From positions 1-64,000 of the forward strand of contig JANJUX010000016.1 of assembly GCA_024710355.1 (NCBI GenBank): a stretch of DNA of 64,000 bases, read 5' to 3'. Every line of letters begins with the position of its first letter. Position 1 is the stretch's first letter. Under the pieces are notes generated by a model. It saw nothing but the letters and a program-made list of their open reading frames with translations. It ran no database searches and was not told the DNA's origin. The position numbers and the translations under genes are program-made. Shown piece after piece: positions 35,733 to 44,839 of this stretch. Origin of the DNA: Candidatus Rifleibacteriota bacterium. Its GTDB lineage: Bacteria > Muiribacteriota > Ozemobacteria > Ozemobacterales > Ozemobacteraceae.

Positions 35733-36828
35733 TCCAGAGGTCCGTCCAGGTGCGGTTGAGCATGGCGTCCCTGCGAATCTTGTCGTTCAGCTCATTAAAA
35801 GCTTCGAGAGCTTCGCCGGCTTCTCCGGAAGCCTGATGTTCGATGCGGTCAACCGTCCGTCCCTGACGCAGCTGTTTGAGACCGGCGATAAGAAGCTGCA
35901 GGGGTCTGATAAAGACAGCGGCGGCCCTGAGTCCCAGGAAAACCGCAAGCGTTGCAATTATCAGCAGATAAAAGATGACGCGGTTGCGCAGATGGTCTAA
36001 CAGACCGGTAACCGAGGTTTCAGGCATGCCGACGCAGACTTCAAGGCCGGCTTCCTGAACCAGATGCAACGAAAAAAGATAGCCGGCGGCACGCATCGAG
36101 TCTGCCAGAAAACGATTTTCTGCGTCGATGCAGGCCGGCGGTATTGTCCCGGTTTGCACCAGGATCCGTCCCTGATGATCGAGCAAAGCGATGCAGGCAT
36201 CGGCAGCCGGTTTCATCGCCTCCATGCTTTCGCCGAGCCGAGAGGTCTGGTCGAGAACCATGCCGCAGCTGAGAATGCCTTTCAATTGGCCGCCAACCTG
36301 CACCGGTACAATGAACGAACTCATAAGTCTTCCGGAATCAGATTTGAAAAAACGCGAAAAAACCAGACTGCCCTGATCGCGGGCCTTCAGCAGATCCTGG
36401 TAAAGGCTTGTGGTAGCAGGGTTTTCGCCGTATTTCATAAAATTCTCGCCGGCATACTGGCTGAGATCGCGGTTATCGGCATAAGCGACCGCCACCAGCG
36501 GCCCAGACGGCGAAAAATAGTAGATATTATTGAACATGCTCGATGAAAATAAAGCAGCCGCAAGAAATTTTTGAATCGCCTGCGAATCGCCTGAATGCAG
36601 AATTTCGTTGGCTGCAAGCCTCTGCATCGCTTCTCTGGCATCACGGGCGCGCTGATTCAGGCCGGCACCGATCGTGGCAGCAACATTGTCGATGGCTGTC
36701 GAAGCCTGCGCCAGAATCACCCGGCGGCTTTCGTGGTAGCTGAGCCAGCCAGAAACCATGATTGCCACAACGCTGATGGCGACAAACAGAAATGCGGTCT
36801 GATAATAAAGACTGAATCTGAATTTCAT
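35725..36828 (-). CDS. Membrane sensor: Cache-like periplasmic domain, TM and HAMP, no output domain
   Basis: TM-flanked extracytoplasmic domain, C-terminal HAMP-like FIRPLQLLIAGLKQLRQGRTVDRIEHQASGEAGEALEAFNELNDKIRRD, ends shortly afterwards. Confidence 0.8.
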   Translation of the reverse strand: MKFRFSLYYQTAFLFVAISVVAIMVSGWLSYHESRRVILAQASTAIDNVAATIGAGLNQRARDAREAMQRLAANEILHSGDSQAIQKFLAAALFSSSMFNNIYYFSPSGPLVAVAYADNRDLSQYAGENFMKYGENPATTSLYQDLLKARDQGSLVFSRFFKSDSGRLMSSFIVPVQVGGQLKGILSCGMVLDQTSRLGESMEAMKPAADACIALLDHQGRILVQTGTIPPACIDAENRFLADSMRAAGYLFSLHLVQEAGLEVCVGMPETSVTGLLDHLRNRVIFYLLIIATLAVFLGLRAAAVFIRPLQLLIAGLKQLRQGRTVDRIEHQASGEAGEALEAFNELNDKIRRDAMLNRTWTDLWNG

Positions 36829-36832
36829 CTTA

Positions 36833-37966
36833 TCACCTGCTGAAGCGACGGCAGAGCATGCCTTTGATGCCAAGCTGCCGCTCGATTATCAATGCTTCGA
36901 AATCGAAGCCATAACAGCTTTTGCCATGCCGGCTGCACTGGTCGCAGTTCTTGAAATGACTGACGACCGTTTTACGAAAATCATCGAGAACCTGGCTTCT
37001 GCTCCAGATATCGACGATATCATCGTCGGGCAGTCGCCCCAGGCATAGTTCAGGGTTCAGATAGCTCGCATAATGATGCGGCCAGACCCGCCCGTCGGCT
37101 GTGAGACAAAGGGCAGTGAACCCCGCCGGTACCGGAATCTCGACCGGCGCCGGCCGCCTCTGGCTGCCGATTGCAGAGCAGGCTACCGGGTATGCCGGGT
37201 ATTGCCGCTGCAGTGCTTTAACCCTGACAGCAAGCTCTTCGAGTGCGTCTTCATCGAGCAGCAGGTGCTGCATATTTCTCGCCCTGCCGATCGGGCGGAT
37301 ATGAAAAATATTCATGCCGGCGCTGCAGGTGGTTGCCCAGGCGAAAATTTCTTCGAGGCGACTGAGATTCTGGCGGTGCGCCAGCAGGTTGATACGCACC
37401 TGCACCCGGTTGGCGGCAAAAAGCTGCAGAGAACCATGCACCGAGGCGAAAGCGCCCGACCCACGCAGGCTATCATGAATATCGGGCGGGCCGTCGACGC
37501 TCACGGTCACCTGATCGCAGCCAAGCGCGGCAAGCTTCGCGACAAAAACCTCGGGGTCGTCATATACTCCGTTGGTCTGCAGCGAGACCACGAGACCGAG
37601 TCCGCGGGCATATTCGAGTATCGGCAGCAGGTCTGAACGCAGCGAGGGTTCGCCACCGGTGAATCTGACATTGATAACTCCCGCAGCAGCCAGCTGGCGC
37701 AGTACCGCAAAAACGGTCTCGGACGGCAACTCTGAGGGGTCAGCGGTGCGGCAGCTGGCAAAACACTGCTGGCAATGAAGGTTGCAGCGCCTTGTCAGCT
37801 CGTAATAAACTGCTACCGGCGACGATATAATGTCTCTGCGCCCGCTGACAACTGCAACGACCGGCTTTGCCTCAGAGGGGCAGGCACCGGTTTCAGAAAA
37901 AACCGTAGAAAAATTCTGTGAATCGAATATGGTGCTGCCAAAAAATTCCGGCCTGAAAAACTTCAT
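36833..37966 (-). CDS. Radical SAM protein with SPASM/twitch-like C-terminus
   Basis: YYELTRRCNLHCQQCFASC, VRFTGGEPSLRSDLLPIL, C-terminal CLTADGRVWPHHYASYLNPELCLGRL...CDQCSRHGKSC. Confidence 0.93.
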   Translation of the reverse strand: MKFFRPEFFGSTIFDSQNFSTVFSETGACPSEAKPVVAVVSGRRDIISSPVAVYYELTRRCNLHCQQCFASCRTADPSELPSETVFAVLRQLAAAGVINVRFTGGEPSLRSDLLPILEYARGLGLVVSLQTNGVYDDPEVFVAKLAALGCDQVTVSVDGPPDIHDSLRGSGAFASVHGSLQLFAANRVQVRINLLAHRQNLSRLEEIFAWATTCSAGMNIFHIRPIGRARNMQHLLLDEDALEELAVRVKALQRQYPAYPVACSAIGSQRRPAPVEIPVPAGFTALCLTADGRVWPHHYASYLNPELCLGRLPDDDIVDIWSRSQVLDDFRKTVVSHFKNCDQCSRHGKSCYGFDFEALIIERQLGIKGMLCRRFSR

Positions 37967-37968
37967 GT

Positions 37969-39327
37969 TCAGCTTTCTCCGACAGCAGCGGCCCGCAAAG
38001 CTTCGCCACTGGTTTCACGCATGTTTTCTACAGCCGAATAGGCCGCCTTGACGATTTTTACCATCTGATCATGCTTGAAAAAGACATTCACATCCGATGC
38101 GGGTACGCTCGAGTAGCGCGCCAGCTTCGCATCAGCAAGGCGGTTCTCTGACGGAACACTGATCGCCTGATGAATCTGCGACTGCCACAGATCAGCGCCA
38201 AACTGCTGTGAAAGCTGGGTTCCGGCATAGAGAACCACCGGAAAAAAAGTGCAGTCGCTCATGCCAAGGCGCTTCAGTTCGATGGCAAAATTAACGGTCG
38301 CGGCCATTTCTTCGGGGGTTTCATCAGGAAACCCGAGCATGAAGAAGCCGCGGGAATAAATGCGGCGTTGCCCGAGAAAACCCACGGTGCTGCGAACCCG
38401 GTCAAGTTCGAGAAACTTTTGCAACGCCTTCTGGCGCTCACGGCTTGCGGTCTCGACGCCCATCGAGACGAAATTACAGCCGGTTCTGGCGAGGTCATCG
38501 GCGATTTCGGCGGTGATGTGATCGGCACGCCCGATGCAGCTGTAGGTGACATCGAGCTTCGCCATGCCGGCGAAAAATTCGGCAAGCCAGCGGCGGTCAC
38601 TGAAGAACGAATCATCGAGAAAACCGATATTGATGCGACCATAGCGCCCGGCATGAAAAGCGACTTCGCGCAGCACACGATCGACGGAATAGCGTCTGAC
38701 TTTGCCCGGCCAGAGTTTTGGTGAGGCACAGTAGGTGCAGCGGCAGGCGCAGCCACGCGAAGTCGTCATAAATACCGAACGCGGCACCTTCAGCTGATCC
38801 TGCAGAGCAAAATAGTCCGGCATCGAAACGAGCTGATAATCGAGAAATGGCAGTATATCGAGATCGGCAATTTCGCTGCCGTTAATTGTCACCGTCGCTT
38901 CTTCGGCCGGCCGATCTGACCTGATCAGCTCTTCAAGTGCCGCTTCGCCTTCGCCGACAATCGCAAAATCAACGAGACGCGCATCGATTATTCTGCCAGG
39001 CATCGCTGTCAGCAGTGGCCCGCCGCCAATGGTTCGAATTTCAGGCATTTCGGCCTTGAGCGCCCGGCATAATTTTGCTGCGGTGCCCTCGGTACCCTGG
39101 TAGAAAGGAATTCCAACCCATTTCGGCGTGGCAGTCTTTATTTCTGCAAGAGTCTGGGGCAGATCGAGCTGCTGCTGTGAGGCATCGAGAATTCTGGTGC
39201 CGATTCCCCTTGAGTTCAGCCATGAAGCGAGATAAATCAGGTTGACCGGTGGCTTCAGATCGACCATTGCACGCGTATCCCAGCTCAGCGGGAACGAAAC
39301 GAGTATGACTTCACTCTGACTGTTCAT
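37969..39327 (-). CDS. B12-binding-domain radical SAM protein
   Basis: PPVNLIYLASWLNSRGIGTRILDASQQ, TIGGGPLLTAMPGRI, SRGCACRCTYCASPKLWPGKVRRYS, CNFVSMGVETASRERQKAL, FMLGFPDETPEEMAATVNFA. Confidence 0.93.
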   Translation of the reverse strand: MNSQSEVILVSFPLSWDTRAMVDLKPPVNLIYLASWLNSRGIGTRILDASQQQLDLPQTLAEIKTATPKWVGIPFYQGTEGTAAKLCRALKAEMPEIRTIGGGPLLTAMPGRIIDARLVDFAIVGEGEAALEELIRSDRPAEEATVTINGSEIADLDILPFLDYQLVSMPDYFALQDQLKVPRSVFMTTSRGCACRCTYCASPKLWPGKVRRYSVDRVLREVAFHAGRYGRINIGFLDDSFFSDRRWLAEFFAGMAKLDVTYSCIGRADHITAEIADDLARTGCNFVSMGVETASRERQKALQKFLELDRVRSTVGFLGQRRIYSRGFFMLGFPDETPEEMAATVNFAIELKRLGMSDCTFFPVVLYAGTQLSQQFGADLWQSQIHQAISVPSENRLADAKLARYSSVPASDVNVFFKHDQMVKIVKAAYSAVENMRETSGEALRAAAVGES

Positions 39328-40342
39328 CAAAAACCTTTCTGACAAAAGATTCAGGCGAAATTTCGCGGGCGGTGACCGCCAGAAGGCTGCCCGAATTCTC
39401 AATATGCATCAGACCGGCGACCATGTCGGCACAGCTCAAACCAATCTGTTCAAGCCCGGCAAGATCTACCGGCAGACCAAGACGCGCACACATGGCACGA
39501 AACTTCTGCAGCAGGTCGTGTGCGCCGGTTTGCCGGGCAAATGCCCAGACATTCATCAACGACCCGGCAGCGACCAGTTCGCCGTGAAACGGCTTCAATG
39601 AACCATTGTAGAGATGGCTTTCCATTATCGCATAATAAAGTTTATGCTCGCCGCCGGCGCTCAGTTCGGTATTGCCGCGTTTGATCACCATCAGCGAACT
39701 GGCATGCGAGTAGCGGGCGAGACGGCGCATGGCCATGCGATTGAAACCGCCAAAGCGGTTCAATACCCAATCGACGGCATTAAAATAAAAGGCAGCAAGC
39801 TCTTCGACTTCAGACCTGCTGCAATTGCCCTTTTGAAAGCTGTAGTCGATTGCAGCGCTGATCCCGGCGAAAAAGTCACCAAAACCGGCGCGGGCCGCCC
39901 GTAGAACCGTAGGATTATCTGCGGTTTCAAGAAATTCATCGAGAATGAAAACCGTTTCAGGGGCCCGGGTTTTGCTGGCCCTGAATTTTCCCTCGTATTT
40001 AAGTACGCTGCGGTCGACGCTGATGCACGAAGTCGACAAAAATGTCGGAATCAGCAAAAGCGGTCGGTCGGCAACGTGAGCGCAGGCCCGTGCCACATCG
40101 AGGGCGGCACAGCCCCCCACCCCGACGTATCTGGCGGCTTTACCGCTTACGGCCATTATGGCCTCGATGTTGCGAGCACAGTTCGAGTCGATGACACGCA
40201 GCCACGGCAGTTTCTGCAGCTTTTCCTGCTGAGAATCATCGGTAATGAAAAACGTCTGACCGTCGTCGAGTGCCGCAGTCAGCTCGAGCAGCGACGACGC
40301 CGTAAAAACCAGCTCAGGCCTTTTCCATAGCGAATTCTGCAT
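39311..40342 (-). CDS. Glycerol-1-phosphate dehydrogenase-like / iron-containing alcohol dehydrogenase-fold enzyme
   Basis: YVGVGGCAALDVARACAHV, LLIPTFLSTSCISVDRSVLK, RAGFGDFFAGISAAIDY, LSAGGEHKLYYAI, PFHGELVAAGSLMNVWA align by eye with the G1PDH/DHQS-like fold. Confidence 0.8.
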   Translation of the reverse strand: MQNSLWKRPELVFTASSLLELTAALDDGQTFFITDDSQQEKLQKLPWLRVIDSNCARNIEAIMAVSGKAARYVGVGGCAALDVARACAHVADRPLLLIPTFLSTSCISVDRSVLKYEGKFRASKTRAPETVFILDEFLETADNPTVLRAARAGFGDFFAGISAAIDYSFQKGNCSRSEVEELAAFYFNAVDWVLNRFGGFNRMAMRRLARYSHASSLMVIKRGNTELSAGGEHKLYYAIMESHLYNGSLKPFHGELVAAGSLMNVWAFARQTGAHDLLQKFRAMCARLGLPVDLAGLEQIGLSCADMVAGLMHIENSGSLLAVTAREISPESFVRKVFDEQSE

Positions 40343-40570
40343 TGAAAATCCCGACAACCGAACTTGATGAGCCGCCACAATTATACCCGTACAACCGCAA
40401 AAACCTAAGCCCCATCTGCAGATTTTCAATGGTAATCTTTTGCAGCAGCCCCCCACTTTTCTCACAAAATTCTGTCACGGCAAAGAGAAAGATGATAAAC
40501 AATTATGCACCACCTGAACTGAATCGGAGTAAAATACCCCGGTAAAATCTTCGCCCCGGATGAGCTGAAA

Positions 40571-41140
40571 ATGACGACCTCGAAAAAAATACCCGCGCCG
40601 ATTCTGCTGATCGCCCTGTTGTCAGTGATCACCGCCTTCTGGCTCAAATACAGTGGCAGAAGCTGGCTCGCCCCCGATGGCAGTCTGAGTCTCTGGTATG
40701 GGCTGGCAAACGGCCCCGGCACCTCCCAACACCTCCTCGACCCTTACAGCTTGACGCATTTTTTACACGGCTTTGTCTTCTGCTGGCTCATAATGCTGGT
40801 CGGAAAAAGCCTGCCGTATCTCTGGCGACTGACCCTGGCCATCGCTGCCGAATCTGCCTGGGAAATAGCCGAAAACTCAGAAACAATGATAAACCGTTAC
40901 CGCGAAGCCACCATTGCACTCGGCTATTTCGGTGACAGCATCATCAATTCAATGTCAGATATTTTCGTCTGTGCACTCGGGTTTGTTGTCGCCGCCAGGC
41001 TCGGCTTCAAAAAAGGCCTGGCAGTCTTTGTCGTCATTGAACTGCTGCTTCTGCTCTGGGTAAGGGACAACCTGACATTGAACGTCATAATGCTCATAAG
41101 ACCGATCGAAGCCATCAAAGCCTGGCAGAGCACCACCTGA
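40571..41140 (+). CDS. DUF2585 (UPF0314) membrane protein
   Basis: GRSWLAPDGSLSLWYGLANGPGTSQHLLDPYSLTHFLHGFVF, AIAAESAWEIAENSETMINRYREATIALGYFGDSIINSMSD. Confidence 0.9.
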   Translation: MTTSKKIPAPILLIALLSVITAFWLKYSGRSWLAPDGSLSLWYGLANGPGTSQHLLDPYSLTHFLHGFVFCWLIMLVGKSLPYLWRLTLAIAAESAWEIAENSETMINRYREATIALGYFGDSIINSMSDIFVCALGFVVAARLGFKKGLAVFVVIELLLLLWVRDNLTLNVIMLIRPIEAIKAWQSTT

Positions 41141-41202
41141 AAAAGTCCCCGCCGGAAGCCGATCGCACAGGCCCGCTACGGGCGCTTCCGTTAACGCCGC
41201 GA

Positions 41203-42360
41203 TTGCTGTATATTGTTTTTGAAAAACCATCCAGGAGATTGCATATTAACAGCTCAATTAAAACCGGTCTGCTGCTTGTTTCGTTTCTTGCATCAACCCT
41301 GCTGACTCCTGCTTTATGCACGGCTCAGCGCGCCAGCAACCCGGACTTCCCCCATCAGGAAAGCTCCGGCTATTCAGATTACCCCGAATATGGCGGGGAT
41401 GACTCGACCAATGTCTACGATTATCTCGACCAGGAAGGCGAATCTGGCTACGAAGACTCAGAAAACTACTATGGCGAGCCAGATTACGAGACCGCTGGCA
41501 CCGGCGAATACGACGAAACCGAAGATGGCGGCGAGGCAGTCGAGCCGACAGCGCCAGCCCGCCAGATGCTGAAACCCGGTGAACCGATCAATATCGCTGA
41601 AAAAACCGTTCGCGTCGGGCGTATTCCCTACCTCAGCGTTAAACAGCTCATGGCCCAGGCGGTACCGCTGCTGCGCAACCTTCAGAAACGCACCGGCGCC
41701 AAAGAAGTCAGGCTGGTTTCGAGCGGCTCCTATTCTGACATCATCAGCGCCCTGGCCCGCGGAAAAATCGATTTTGCCTGGGTCGGCCCGACGGCCTATC
41801 TCAAGCACCGCGACAAAGAGAGCCTGATGGCGGTTGCCAAGGCGAAGTTTGGCGACGAAACCGCCTACCGTGGCGTCTTCATCGCGCCGGCCAGGGGCAA
41901 GGTTCAGGGACTCGAAGACCTCAGCGGCAATATCATCGGCTTCGTCGATCCCGAATCGGCAAGCGGCTACATCTACCCCAACTATCTGCTGAAAACCCTT
42001 AAAATAAAGCTGAGCAAAAAGACCCGCGTCGCCTTTCTCAAAAACCACGACAATGTGCTGCTGGCGGTTTTAAAAGGCAAAATCGATGCCGGCGCCTGCC
42101 TCGAAAAGACTGTCAGTGCCTCCAAGATCAAAGATCTCGACAAAAGAATCATCGTTCTCGCAAAAACCGAAGAAATACCCTCTGACGTTATCGTCTGCCG
42201 CCAGGACTGCCCCCTGAACCTGCGCGAAAAATTTCAGGAAGCCCTCATCAGCATCAAACCAGGTGAACTGCCCGGCAGCCCGCTGACTTTTCTGACCGCC
42301 ACCGATGATGAATTCGCACCCGTCGAAGCGGTAATGCGCTATCTCAAACTGCTTCCCTGA
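41203..42360 (+). CDS. PhnD-like phosphate/phosphonate-type substrate-binding protein with an N-terminal Tyr/acidic linker (exact start uncertain)
   Basis: Signal peptide LLLVSFLASTLLTPALCTA, acidic/Tyr linker, then VRVGRIPYLSVKQLMAQAVPLL..GSYSDIISALARGKIDFAWVGPTAYLKH..FVDPESASGYIYPNYLLK. Confidence 0.85.
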   Translation: MLYIVFEKPSRRLHINSSIKTGLLLVSFLASTLLTPALCTAQRASNPDFPHQESSGYSDYPEYGGDDSTNVYDYLDQEGESGYEDSENYYGEPDYETAGTGEYDETEDGGEAVEPTAPARQMLKPGEPINIAEKTVRVGRIPYLSVKQLMAQAVPLLRNLQKRTGAKEVRLVSSGSYSDIISALARGKIDFAWVGPTAYLKHRDKESLMAVAKAKFGDETAYRGVFIAPARGKVQGLEDLSGNIIGFVDPESASGYIYPNYLLKTLKIKLSKKTRVAFLKNHDNVLLAVLKGKIDAGACLEKTVSASKIKDLDKRIIVLAKTEEIPSDVIVCRQDCPLNLREKFQEALISIKPGELPGSPLTFLTATDDEFAPVEAVMRYLKLLP

Positions 42361-42392
42361 GAAAAGCCGGCAAAAGAGTTCGAGTTTTCCAG

Positions 42393-42416
42393 AGAGCCCT
42401 GTCTGTTCAGGGCTCT
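42393..42416. terminator. Bidirectional terminator-like hairpin between convergent genes
   Basis: AGAGCCCTG tctgtt CAGGGCTCT. Confidence 0.55.
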
Positions 42417-43408
42417 TCTGCTTTTCTGGCCTGATTCAGCAACAGCCAGAACGCTAAAAGCCCAACCAGGCCGGTAATTACGTTGCTGAAAAGTATGCCC
42501 GGCAGAGTCGCAAAAACCATGGCGACCACCGGCCCAACCGGCCGCCGATACTTGCGAAATTTAAAAACCATGACGATGAAAAAGATGAACAGGAAAAAAC
42601 ATAGAATTTCCTGCATGGCAAAAATCTGCCCGAGACCGCGGCGCGTCGCTACCAGAATTCTTGATTCTGCAACCGGGCTGAGTGCTACCAGCAGATAAGC
42701 AGTCTGAAGACCGGCCCAGAGACTTGCCCCGGCGGTCACGCCGGCCCAGAAATGTGTTTTCCAGTCACCGCTGCGTCTCAGAAACAGTATGGTGCCTGAT
42801 ATCGCTAGCAGCAACTGCAGCAACAGAACCGGCCAGGGGCCATATCTGCCGGTAAAGCCTGCCAGTGCACGCTGAACCGGATTCATACCTCTGAGATTCA
42901 TCTGGTCAGGGTCGAAAGCCTCGATGGTTTTCTGCCAAACCTTTGCATCGATGCCATTCTTCTGGCAGTTATCGATAAAATAAGCGCGCAGAGACTCTTC
43001 TGTAACGCTCTCCTCGCCAGAAGGCACAACCAGTCTTTCCATGAACCCGTGGGTAACACAATAAATATCATAGCCACCGGCGTTCTGCCCTTTTCCTGTG
43101 AGGGCCCATGGCGCTACCGCATATCGGCAGCGGGGAAACACCAGCTTATGGTAGTCGACGTCTTTGATCAGGGCCTGCTCAACCAGTGCGGCCAGAGGTA
43201 TTTCGCCGGTTACAGAGTCGACACGTAATTCTGGTGGCGGAAACTCGCTGCCGCCAACTTTCAGAGTTTCGGCGTAAGTGCTCAATTCGGACAGGAGATT
43301 CTGGCAGCGACGATATTCGGTCTTGCCAATGGTTAAGGCTTCGACACAGTTCTGCATCAGAACCAGAATCAGAAACGCAACAGCCAGCGCTCTTTGTACG
43401 GTTTTCAT
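42407..43408 (-). CDS. Hypothetical membrane protein with signal peptide
   Basis: 333 aa, N-terminal signal, about four C-terminal TM segments. Confidence 0.75.
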   Translation of the reverse strand: MKTVQRALAVAFLILVLMQNCVEALTIGKTEYRRCQNLLSELSTYAETLKVGGSEFPPPELRVDSVTGEIPLAALVEQALIKDVDYHKLVFPRCRYAVAPWALTGKGQNAGGYDIYCVTHGFMERLVVPSGEESVTEESLRAYFIDNCQKNGIDAKVWQKTIEAFDPDQMNLRGMNPVQRALAGFTGRYGPWPVLLLQLLLAISGTILFLRRSGDWKTHFWAGVTAGASLWAGLQTAYLLVALSPVAESRILVATRRGLGQIFAMQEILCFFLFIFFIVMVFKFRKYRRPVGPVVAMVFATLPGILFSNVITGLVGLLAFWLLLNQARKAEEP

Positions 43409-43426
43409 CAGAAATCTCCAGTTGAC

Positions 43427-44839
43427 TTATTTATTACTGGCAGCCGGGGTCGAATCAATAATCTTCAAAACCCTCAGATAGCTCATTTTCTCGGCCGCAT
43501 TGCGTGGCGACACACCATTTTTGTCTGGTTTGTGAGGGTCAGCGTTCCATTTCATAAGAGTTTCGACCAACCCGGGTTCATTGAGTTCGACCGCGTAATG
43601 CAGAGGTGTTTTTCCCTCGTTGTCTGGCTGGTTGATTACCTTCGGAACAAACTCAGCATAGTGATAAAAACGCGAAGATCTTTCGCTGACGAAGTTAGCA
43701 AGCATCAGATGCATAAAGCTTTTGCCATCTTTGTCAACGGCTGTACACTCGACGCCGTTGGCCTGCAGAATTTTAAATACCGCCGGGTCACGGGCGAACA
43801 AAGACAGATAAAACAGGTTTTCGCCGCTGTTCACAGGAAATCTGGCGCCGAGATCGAGCAGTTCCTTTATCAATTCAGAAACCGGTTCGAATCTGCTGCT
43901 CAATGCCGCAGCAATTAAAGATGTTCCATCTGCCTTAACCGGCTGATTGAGGTCTGCGCCATAACTTGCCAGCATTCTTATGTAGGGAAGCGATTTTTTG
44001 CCGTTACTGTGCAACCCGACAGCCAGGCCGAGTGCCGTTTGATCAGGGTTCTCAGACAGCCAGAGGTTCGGGTTGGCGCCAGCTTTAAGAAGCATTTCAG
44101 TGATCTGCAGATTGCCATAGCCGCGAATCGCCCACCACAAAGGCCTATGGCCGTGATTTCCTGCGGGGTTGTTCAGGTCAGGCTTTTGTGTCAGCAGCCA
44201 TTCTACCAGACTGGCCTGATGTTCATCGACAGCCCTGCACAGGGCATTTTCGAGCGGATTTTCAGAGATCTCGTTCCTGACCCCTTCAAGCAGGGGTGCA
44301 AAGCGGTCGACTCTGCCATTTTTTGCGGCTCTGATCAGCGCATCCATATAACTGCCGGCAGTGAACGGCAAAGAGGCGGTCAACAATATGCCAAGAAAAA
44401 TTGTCAAAAATGCGGTTCTACCCGGGCTTAGCTCTGAAACTTCAGCAGAGGATTGTATCGCGATTCTGTTGGCGTAAAAAAAGAACCAGAGCCCGAACAG
44501 CAGCCAGTATGGCCCCAAAAACGGCAGGTTACCGATATAATGTCTCACCATACCCGGAATAATTCTTAAAACGAAGAGAGAGAGAATCATAATAAAAACC
44601 CAGAGAACGTAAGCACCAGGCAGCCATTCGGCCTGTTCCTGTTTCGCCTTTTCAAGATTGAGCAGGGCAACCGGAACCCAGAACAGCGCCAGCAGAACCC
44701 CGGTGAGACGAACCCAGAAAAATGAGACCTGGGTAAATTCAAGGCAGGCAAACGCCGCGATAATTATACCGACTACCCGGGCCTGAAACGGAAAACGCCA
44801 GCTTCTTACCGACACGGCGCCATCTGAATGGTCATTCAT
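43427..44839 (-). CDS. Ankyrin-repeat membrane protein
   Basis: N-terminal TM helices; ankyrin units HGHRPLWWAIRGYGNLQITEMLLKAGANPNLWL, EGKTPLHYAVELNEPGLVETLMKWNADPHKPDKNGVSPRNAA. Confidence 0.9.
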   Translation of the reverse strand: MNDHSDGAVSVRSWRFPFQARVVGIIIAAFACLEFTQVSFFWVRLTGVLLALFWVPVALLNLEKAKQEQAEWLPGAYVLWVFIMILSLFVLRIIPGMVRHYIGNLPFLGPYWLLFGLWFFFYANRIAIQSSAEVSELSPGRTAFLTIFLGILLTASLPFTAGSYMDALIRAAKNGRVDRFAPLLEGVRNEISENPLENALCRAVDEHQASLVEWLLTQKPDLNNPAGNHGHRPLWWAIRGYGNLQITEMLLKAGANPNLWLSENPDQTALGLAVGLHSNGKKSLPYIRMLASYGADLNQPVKADGTSLIAAALSSRFEPVSELIKELLDLGARFPVNSGENLFYLSLFARDPAVFKILQANGVECTAVDKDGKSFMHLMLANFVSERSSRFYHYAEFVPKVINQPDNEGKTPLHYAVELNEPGLVETLMKWNADPHKPDKNGVSPRNAAEKMSYLRVLKIIDSTPAASNK

